From 66-474 sp035572335 (lineage in GTDB: Bacteria; Pseudomonadota; Gammaproteobacteria; Xanthomonadales; Rhodanobacteraceae), in contig DATNAW010000042.1 in NCBI GenBank assembly GCA_035572335.1, positions 1 through 28,535 on the forward strand: a DNA stretch of 28,535 nucleotides, given 5' to 3'. A model generated the notes under the pieces. It was given only the letters and a program-made list of their open reading frames with translations, made no database searches and was not told the DNA's origin. Position 1 is the stretch's first letter. The number at the start of each line of letters is the position of its first letter. A program made the position numbers and the translations under genes. Shown here in pieces: positions 23,444-28,535 of the stretch.

Positions 23444-24235
23444 ATGAGCGCCGATATATCCACCGCTCCCGACACCGGCGTGCTGCGCGTGTTGAGCTGC
23501 AACATCCTCGCGGGCGCGAGCGTCAAGCGTTATCACGAATACTTCACGCGCAGCTGGGGTGCAGTGCTTCCCGGGAAGTACAAGCTGGGCAATCTCGACA
23601 GCCTTGCGCGCTCCATCGCAGAGTTCGACGTGATCGGTCTGCAGGAAGCCGACGCCGGCAGCATCCGCTCGGGTTTCCTCAACCAGACGCGCTACCTCGC
23701 GGAAACCTCGGGGCTGCCGTACTGGAGCCACCAGCCGAACCGCAAGCTGTCCAATGTTTCGCACACCGCCAATGGCCTGATCAGCCGCAACGCGCCGAAG
23801 GAAGTGCTCGACTACCCGCTGCCGGGTCGGCTGGGCGGCCGCGGGGTGTTGATGGCGCGCTATGGCGAAGGCGACGGCGCGCTGACGGTTGCAGTCGCGC
23901 ATTTGTCGCTGGGCATACAGTCGCGCGTGCTGCAAATCGGATTCATCGCCGATCTGTTGCATGACCACGCCAATGTCGTGCTCATGGGTGATTTCAACTG
24001 TCCGCCCAACAGCCCCGAGCTGCAACTCCTGTTCGACCGCACGCGATTGGTGCGCCCCTCGCAGCCCCATCCGACCTTCCCGAGCTGGCGCCCGCAGCGC
24101 GCGATCGACCACATCCTGGTGTCCTCCGGGATCGAAGTGGAACGCATGTGGACGCTGCCCGCGGCGTTCTCGGATCACCTGCCGTTGGCCGCCGAAATCC
24201 GCGTGCCGGTGACGGCGTGGAAAGCCGCGGCGTAG
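23444..24235 (+). CDS. Endonuclease/exonuclease/phosphatase-family protein
   Basis: A 263-residue EEP-fold metal-dependent phosphohydrolase. Motifs in order are RVLSCNILAG (about 14-23, Asn ligand), FDVIGLQEAD (about 61-70, Mg-binding Glu), VAVAHLSLG (His), VVLMGDFNCPPNSPELQLL (GDFN motif), AIDHILVSSG and AFSDHLPLAAEI (SDH motif). All catalytic positions are present. No signal peptide is visible, so it should be cytoplasmic. Family members include DNA repair nucleases and lipid or sugar phosphatases; the substrate is not known. I recall similar genes following the dsbA pair in Xanthomonadales. The ATG at 23444 has a weak ribosome-binding site. A perfect CAGCCGGCCGGCTG palindrome directly follows the stop codon. 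Confidence 0.88.
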   Translation: MSADISTAPDTGVLRVLSCNILAGASVKRYHEYFTRSWGAVLPGKYKLGNLDSLARSIAEFDVIGLQEADAGSIRSGFLNQTRYLAETSGLPYWSHQPNRKLSNVSHTANGLISRNAPKEVLDYPLPGRLGGRGVLMARYGEGDGALTVAVAHLSLGIQSRVLQIGFIADLLHDHANVVLMGDFNCPPNSPELQLLFDRTRLVRPSQPHPTFPSWRPQRAIDHILVSSGIEVERMWTLPAAFSDHLPLAAEIRVPVTAWKAAA

Positions 24236-24249
24236 CAGCCGGCCGGCTG
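24236..24249. terminator. Perfect 14-bp palindrome after the EEP-family gene
   Basis: CAGCCGGCCGGCTG begins immediately after the TAG stop. It is followed by TCGCTTTGCTG, with no proper T-run, so it is a weak terminator candidate or 3' stabilising hairpin. Confidence 0.3.
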
Positions 24250-24350
24250 TCGCTTTGCTGAACGGACCCGGTTGCCCGTCAACCGGCGCCGACGCGCCGC
24301 GTTCCTTTCCTGCGGGCCGCACCCACACATCCACGCAGAAGGAAACCACC

Positions 24351-24974
24351 ATGCCACGCAACGTCATCCTGGCGGCTGCGATCGCCATCGGACTCGGCTT
24401 CACCATGGGCGCATTCGCGCAGACCGCGCCCACAACGTCAACCCCGACGACGGCCACGCGGCCGCACAACGCCGCCAGCGAAACCGGCCGCGACGTCGAC
24501 CAGCAAAAGCGCATCGAACAGGGGCTGCAGTCAGGGCAGCTCTCGTCCGGCGAAGCGCGCAAGCTCGAAGCCGGCGAAGCGCACATCGACAAGACCGAAC
24601 AACGCGACCTACGCAACGGTTCGCTCTCGGCCTCGGAACGCACGCAAATCCAGCGCGAACAGAACCGCGAGAGCAAGGCCATCCATAACCAGAAGCACGA
24701 CGCGCAAACGGGCAACCCCGATTCGCTGAAATCCAACATGGAACAGGCCAACGTGCAGCGCAACATCCACCAGGAACAGCGCCTGCACAACGGTGTCACC
24801 AACGGCTCGCTGAGCAATCGCGAACTTTCGCGGCAGGAAGGCAACGAGGCGCACGTCGACCGGATGGAGTCGCGCCGCGATACCTTGCGCCAGACCGGCA
24901 GGATCCAGCGCACCGATAATCGCGACAGCCGCCGCATCCATCGTGCCAAACACAACGCGCGCGTGCGGCATTGA
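24351..24974 (+). CDS. Exported hydrophilic repeat protein of unknown function
   Basis: A 207-residue protein. Residues 1-23 are a signal peptide (MPRNVILAAAIAIGLGFTMG, then AFA before Q). The mature part is highly charged and rich in Gln, Asn, Arg, His and Glu, with no Cys. Two copies of a roughly 60-residue unit are visible: residues 52-116 (QKRIEQGLQSGQLSSGEARK ... IHNQKHD) and 142-202 (EQRLHNGVTNGSLSNRELSR ... IHRAKHN). Each unit itself has two halves of the form GxLSxxE...E.xI. The pattern predicts helical hairpins in the periplasm. I recall similar uncharacterised proteins in Xanthomonadales and Burkholderiales, but no function is known to me. The start has AGAAGGAAA upstream. A strong intrinsic terminator follows, so it is probably a single-gene unit. 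Confidence 0.85.
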   Translation: MPRNVILAAAIAIGLGFTMGAFAQTAPTTSTPTTATRPHNAASETGRDVDQQKRIEQGLQSGQLSSGEARKLEAGEAHIDKTEQRDLRNGSLSASERTQIQREQNRESKAIHNQKHDAQTGNPDSLKSNMEQANVQRNIHQEQRLHNGVTNGSLSNRELSRQEGNEAHVDRMESRRDTLRQTGRIQRTDNRDSRRIHRAKHNARVRH

Positions 24975-24995
24975 ACGCCCGGGAACGCTTTCCGG

Positions 24996-25024
24996 AAAGG
25001 CCGCGCATGCGGCCTTTCTTTTTT
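24996..25024 (+). terminator. Intrinsic terminator
   Basis: AAAGGCCGC-GCAT-GCGGCCTTT forms a perfect 9-bp stem with a 4-base loop, followed by CTTTTTT. It lies 22 bases after the stop codon of the repeat-protein gene and insulates slt. It is the only textbook rho-independent terminator in the window. Confidence 0.92.
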
Positions 25025-25062
25025 GCCCGCGCGCTGCGATGAATCGGGAACGCCGCATCGTC

Positions 25063-25068
25063 TAGAAT
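25063..25068 (+). promoter_or_regulatory. Possible -10 box of slt with a very short leader
   Basis: TAGAAT matches the -10 consensus at 5 of 6 positions and ends 7 bases before the slt ATG. Transcription would start at or next to the ATG, giving a leaderless message. No good -35 box is seen, so this is tentative. Confidence 0.35.
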
Positions 25069-25075
25069 CGACGGC

Positions 25076-27127
25076 ATGAATGGATTGCTTCTGCCGCGCA
25101 CCGCGCTCTGCTTTCGTCTTCGTGTCACCGCCGTCGTCGTGCTGCTCGGTGTCACGTCGGCCCTCTTCGCGCAACCCGCCGCACCGACCCTCGCGCAACA
25201 GCGCGGTGCGTTCCGCGCGGCTTATGCCGCGGCGCAGAACGGCCAGGACTGGCGCGCGCTGGCGCAGGGTTTGCAGAACTATCCCTTGTATCCGTACCTC
25301 GAAGCAGCCGCGCTGCAGCACGACATCAAGACGGCGACGCCCGCGCAGATCGACGCGTACCTGCAACACTACGCTGGCATGATCCCGGCCGACGACCTGC
25401 GCAAGGCCGAACTCGGCTGGCTGGCACAGCAGAAGGACTGGACGGATTTCCGGCATTTCTACCAGCCTGGCCTGGGCGACACGCTGACCTGCGATGCGTT
25501 GCAGGCCAATCTTGCGCAAGCCAAGCCGCTCGATTTCGATCGCGACCTCCCCGCGCTGTGGAAGCAAACCAGCGCGCCGTCCGCGTGCGCGCCGGTGTTC
25601 GCCGCGGCCGCGGCGCAGGGCTTGCTGACGCCGCAACGCGTGTGGGATCGCATCGAACGCGCCGCCGACACGGGCAACGTGTCGACGATCGAACAATCCG
25701 CGCAATGGCTGACCGGCACCGATGCAACCGAAGCGCAACGCATCGCCGACGCACTGAGCTCGCCAGCGACTCTCTTGAAGCAAGCCGCGACGTTCGCCGA
25801 CACGCCGCGCAACCGCGAAGCCGTCAGTCGCGCGCTGGTGCGCACGGCGCGGCGCGACAGCGCCCAGGCGCAAACGTATTGGGACACGCTTTCCGGGCAA
25901 TTCAAGTTCGACCAGGGCGAACGCGACCGCGTGCTCGCGGCGCTCGCGCTCTACAACGCCGTCGACTTCGGCCCCGACGCCGTTACGCGACTCGCCGCAT
26001 TGCCGGCGTCGGCGCAGACCGATGCCACGCGTGAGTGGCGCGTGCGTGCAGCCGTTGCACAGGGCGACTGGAAAGCCGCCGAAGCCGCGATCCAGGCGTT
26101 GACGCCGGACGAGATGCAGCACGACGAATGGCGTTACTGGAAGGCGCGCGTCGCGCAGAAACTCGGGCAAGCCTCCGCCGCGCTGGACGGTTACACCGCG
26201 CTCGCGCAGCAGGCGACGTTCTACGGCTTCCTCGCGGCCGACCAGGCCAACCTGCCCTACTCCATCTGTCCGCAAGCCTTGCCAACCGATCCGGCCGCGT
26301 TGCAGCAGGTCGAGAATGATCCCGGCATGACGCGCGCGTTCGAATTCTTCGCGCTCGACATGCTGCCAAACGCGCGCCGCGAGTGGAATCGCGCTTACGC
26401 CGACCTCACGCCCGCGCAGCAAATGCAGGCGGTGTCGCTGGCCTCCAGCCGCGGCTGGGTCGACCGCGCGGTGTTCGCGTTCGGCAAATCGGGCGACCTG
26501 CACTATTACGCGCTGCGCTTTCCGCTGGCGGACAAGGACCGCGTGATCACCTCGGCGCGCAACGCCGGCATCGATCCGGCGTGGGCGTTCGCGATCATCC
26601 GCGCCGAGACCGCGTGGCAGACCGACGCGCAATCCGGCGCCAACGCACGCGGCCTGATGCAGTTGGTGCCCGGCACCGCCAGCATGGTCGCGCGCCGCAG
26701 CGGACTGCCGTACGACGGCGCCACCAGCCTCTACGATCCGGCCATCAACATTCCGCTGGGCACGCAATACCTCGCCAACCTCGCGATGCGCTTCAACGGC
26801 AGCCCGTGGCTGGCGTCGGCCGCGTACAACGCCGGCCCCGCCAACGCGCAACGCTGGGTGGACGCGCGCGGCAACCTCGACCCGGAAACCTTCATCCTCA
26901 CGATCCCGTTCAACGAAACCCGCGACTACGTGACGCGGGTGATGTCGTTCGCAACGCTCTACGGCTGGCGCCTGCACGGCGAACCCATGCCGATCTCATC
27001 GCGCCTGCCGGCGATCGGCACACCGTATGATCCGAGTGTCGATCCCAAGCGCACGCAGGTCGTGTGCCGCGTCCCGGCACCCGCGCCCGCGGCGACCACG
27101 GCCACGACAGGAAAAACATCGCCATGA
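25076..27127 (+). CDS. slt: Soluble lytic murein transglycosylase (GH23)
   Basis: A 683-residue periplasmic enzyme that cleaves peptidoglycan between MurNAc and GlcNAc, forming 1,6-anhydro-MurNAc. The N-terminus is a signal peptide (ending LFAQ at about 32). Residues 40-480 form the alpha-superhelical Slt70-type ring, rich in Ala and Gln. The catalytic domain has FAIIRAETAWQTDAQSGANA with E511 as catalytic acid; the usual ES is ET here. GLMQLVPGTASMVAR and SPWLASAAYNAGPANAQRWV, plus the IPFNETRDYVTRVM segment, complete the GH23 motif set. The length fits Slt70 (about 620-690). The 3' end overlaps the epimerase gene by four bases (ATGA). The ATG has no clear ribosome-binding site and sits just after a possible -10 box. 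Confidence 0.94.
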   Translation: MNGLLLPRTALCFRLRVTAVVVLLGVTSALFAQPAAPTLAQQRGAFRAAYAAAQNGQDWRALAQGLQNYPLYPYLEAAALQHDIKTATPAQIDAYLQHYAGMIPADDLRKAELGWLAQQKDWTDFRHFYQPGLGDTLTCDALQANLAQAKPLDFDRDLPALWKQTSAPSACAPVFAAAAAQGLLTPQRVWDRIERAADTGNVSTIEQSAQWLTGTDATEAQRIADALSSPATLLKQAATFADTPRNREAVSRALVRTARRDSAQAQTYWDTLSGQFKFDQGERDRVLAALALYNAVDFGPDAVTRLAALPASAQTDATREWRVRAAVAQGDWKAAEAAIQALTPDEMQHDEWRYWKARVAQKLGQASAALDGYTALAQQATFYGFLAADQANLPYSICPQALPTDPAALQQVENDPGMTRAFEFFALDMLPNARREWNRAYADLTPAQQMQAVSLASSRGWVDRAVFAFGKSGDLHYYALRFPLADKDRVITSARNAGIDPAWAFAIIRAETAWQTDAQSGANARGLMQLVPGTASMVARRSGLPYDGATSLYDPAINIPLGTQYLANLAMRFNGSPWLASAAYNAGPANAQRWVDARGNLDPETFILTIPFNETRDYVTRVMSFATLYGWRLHGEPMPISSRLPAIGTPYDPSVDPKRTQVVCRVPAPAPAATTATTGKTSP

Positions 27128-28062
27128 CGCCCAAACGCTACGTCGTCCTCGGCGGCACCGGATTCATCGGCAGCCACCTGCTGGCTGCACTGGCCGATGA
27201 CGGTCACCGCATCACCGTGCTCAGCCGCAACCGCGAACAGAAACGCGCGATCAACGTGCTCCCCAACGTGCGCAGCATCAGCACCGACGTGTACGACCGC
27301 GCCTCGCTGGAGAAATACATCGCGGGCAACGATGCCGTCGTCAATCTCGTCGGCATACTCAACGAAACCGGCGACGCCACCTTCACGCACGCGCACGTCG
27401 ACCTCACCGCCACGTTGATCGCGGCCTGCAGGCAAGCCGGCGTGCGCCGCATCCATTTGATGAGTTCATTGAACGCCGGCAACAAGGCGTCGAAATATCT
27501 CAAGACGCGGGGCGAAGCCGAGGCGCAGGTGCGCAATTCCGGCATGGACTGGACGATCTACCGGCCCAGCGTGGTGTACGGCGACGGCGACAGCTTCGTA
27601 TTCCGGTTTTTGAAATTGTTGCGCATGGCTCCCGTGTTGCCGCTCGCGCAACCGCACGCGAAGTTCCAGCCGGCGTATGTCGGCGACATCGCACAGGCGA
27701 TCCGGCGCTGCCTCGGCGATCGCGCGAGCATCGGCAAGATCCACGAACTGTATGGTCGCGACACGCTGGAACTGATCGCGATCGTGCGGATGATCCGCGA
27801 CGTCGCGGACCTGCGGCGTGCGGTGCTGCCGCTGCCCAACGTGCTCGGACACTTGCAGGCGATCGCGGCCGAACTGATTCCCGGCAAGCCCTTCTCGCGC
27901 GACAACTTCAATTCGCTGCGCGTCGATTCGGTCGGCAGCCGCGACGGCTTCGCCGAACTCGGCATCACGCCGCGGCGCTTCGCCGCGATGCTGCCGGCGG
28001 TGCTCGGCAAGTACGGGCTGGAGCGTCGCCTGAACTTCGCGCGCCTCACCCAGGACACCTGA
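27124..28062 (+). CDS. NAD(P)-binding epimerase-like protein (NDUFA9-type atypical SDR)
   Basis: A 312-residue atypical short-chain dehydrogenase like the complex I subunit NDUFA9. The Rossmann motif VVLGGTGFIGSHLLAAL is at 7-23, VNLVGILNE follows, then a SSLNAGNKASKYLKTRGEAE segment and DWTIYRPSVVYGDGD. The canonical YxxxK pair is not present (YLKTR instead), so it may bind NADPH without the classic catalysis. No membrane segment or signal is visible. Start at 27124, overlapping the slt stop codon; cca begins two bases after its own stop. The slt-epimerase-cca order is one I associate with Xanthomonadales. The true role is unknown; ubiquinone synthesis or complex I function are guesses from the family. 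Confidence 0.87.
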   Translation: MTPKRYVVLGGTGFIGSHLLAALADDGHRITVLSRNREQKRAINVLPNVRSISTDVYDRASLEKYIAGNDAVVNLVGILNETGDATFTHAHVDLTATLIAACRQAGVRRIHLMSSLNAGNKASKYLKTRGEAEAQVRNSGMDWTIYRPSVVYGDGDSFVFRFLKLLRMAPVLPLAQPHAKFQPAYVGDIAQAIRRCLGDRASIGKIHELYGRDTLELIAIVRMIRDVADLRRAVLPLPNVLGHLQAIAAELIPGKPFSRDNFNSLRVDSVGSRDGFAELGITPRRFAAMLPAVLGKYGLERRLNFARLTQDT

Positions 28063-28064
28063 GC

Positions 28065-28535
28065 ATGCCCGCGCCCGCGCACCGCGTGTACCTGGTCGGC
28101 GGCGCGGTACGCGACGAACTGCTGGGCCGCGCGCATTTCGATCGCGACTACGTGGTGGTCGGCGCGGCGCCCGAAGACATGCTGGCGCAGGGCTACAAGC
28201 CGGTCGGCAAGGATTTCCCGGTGTTCCTGCATCCCGACACCGGCGAGGAATACGCGCTGGCGCGCACCGAGCGCAAGACGGGGCCGGGCTACCACGGTTT
28301 CAGCTTCCACGCCGCGCCCGACGTGACGCTGGAGGACGACCTCGCGCGTCGCGACCTCACCATCAACGCGATGGCGCGCGACGAAGCCGGGGCGCTGGTC
28401 GATCCCCACGGCGGCGCAGACGATTTGCGCGAACGCGTGTTGCGGCACGTCTCGCCCGCCTTCGCCGAAGATCCTGTGCGCATCCTGCGCGTCGCGCGTT
28501 TCCTCGCGCGCTTCGCGCCGCTCGGCTTCCGCATC
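28065..28535 (+). CDS. cca: CCA-adding tRNA nucleotidyltransferase, N-terminal part
   Basis: The first 157 codons of a class II nucleotidyltransferase that adds or repairs the 3' CCA of tRNA; the gene continues beyond the window. YLVGGAVRDELLG (about 9-21) holds the GG-VRD motif, FDRDYVVVG (about 25-33) the two metal-binding Asp residues of DxD, ARTERKTGPGYHGF the next conserved loop, RRDLTINAMA the nucleotide-recognition RRD motif, and RILRVARFLARF the start of the following helical region. It starts two bases after the epimerase stop codon, so it belongs to the slt operon. The C-terminal HD domain, if present, cannot be seen here. Confidence 0.94.
   Translation, partial: MPAPAHRVYLVGGAVRDELLGRAHFDRDYVVVGAAPEDMLAQGYKPVGKDFPVFLHPDTGEEYALARTERKTGPGYHGFSFHAAPDVTLEDDLARRDLTINAMARDEAGALVDPHGGADDLRERVLRHVSPAFAEDPVRILRVARFLARFAPLGFRI

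Noticed and set aside
23441..26977. 1178-codon minus-strand open frame opposite the EEP, repeat-protein and slt genes
   Set aside because: Spans a strong terminator and three convincing plus-strand genes; composition is that of an antisense frame.

Overview
The window is GC-rich, gene-dense bacterial chromosomal DNA with Gram-negative, gammaproteobacterial content. A cytochrome c4 gene followed by two DsbA-type genes and an endonuclease/exonuclease/phosphatase gene, and the run slt - NDUFA9-like epimerase - cca, are arrangements I associate with Xanthomonadales. The style (TonB-dependent receptor plus glycosidases, oxidative fucose catabolism) suggests Xanthomonadaceae or Rhodanobacteraceae. 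The genus cannot be fixed from the sequence alone. No rRNA, tRNA, CRISPR array, phage gene or transposase gene was seen.

Bases 1-17176 form a glycan-utilisation region centred on L-fucose. On the minus strand, read from right to left, lie an IclR-type regulator (8208-7456), two different GH29 alpha-L-fucosidases (7448-6075 and 6053-4587), a TonB-dependent receptor (4434-1534), an L-fuconolactonase (1395-568) and the N-terminal part of an exported GH20 beta-N-acetylhexosaminidase that leaves the window at base 1. Divergent from the regulator are a FucP-type permease (8471-9754) and a RhaM-type mutarotase (9760-10113). After a small inverted-repeat element (10128-10325), a tight minus-strand operon (14356-10347) encodes an aldo/keto reductase (candidate L-fucose dehydrogenase), an SDR (2-keto-3-deoxy-L-fuconate dehydrogenase), an FAH-family hydrolase and an L-fuconate dehydratase. 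With the lactonase this makes the full non-phosphorylating route from L-fucose to pyruvate and L-lactate.

Divergent from that operon is a translationally coupled plus-strand trio (14497-17176): a Tat-exported glycosylasparaginase, a CutC-family protein and a CtlX/arginine-deiminase-like hydrolase. Fucosidases, a hexosaminidase and a GlcNAc-Asn-cleaving enzyme together point to degradation of core-fucosylated N-glycan or glycoasparagine stubs, analogous to the last steps of lysosomal glycoprotein breakdown. This is the most interesting hypothesis in the window, along with a possible non-copper role for CutC.

Bases 17195-28535 are mostly housekeeping. On the minus strand are an MBL-fold hydrolase, a GNAT acetyltransferase next to a plant-type glutamate-cysteine ligase, and the GTPase EngB. 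On the plus strand are a diheme cytochrome c4 with a strong candidate promoter, two tandem DsbA-like proteins (a CPAC periplasmic form and a CPHC lipoprotein-like form), an EEP-family phosphohydrolase, an exported repeat protein of unknown function ending at a strong intrinsic terminator, soluble lytic transglycosylase, an NDUFA9-like epimerase, and the 5' part of cca, which runs off the right edge. All intergenic gaps are shorter than 300 bases.
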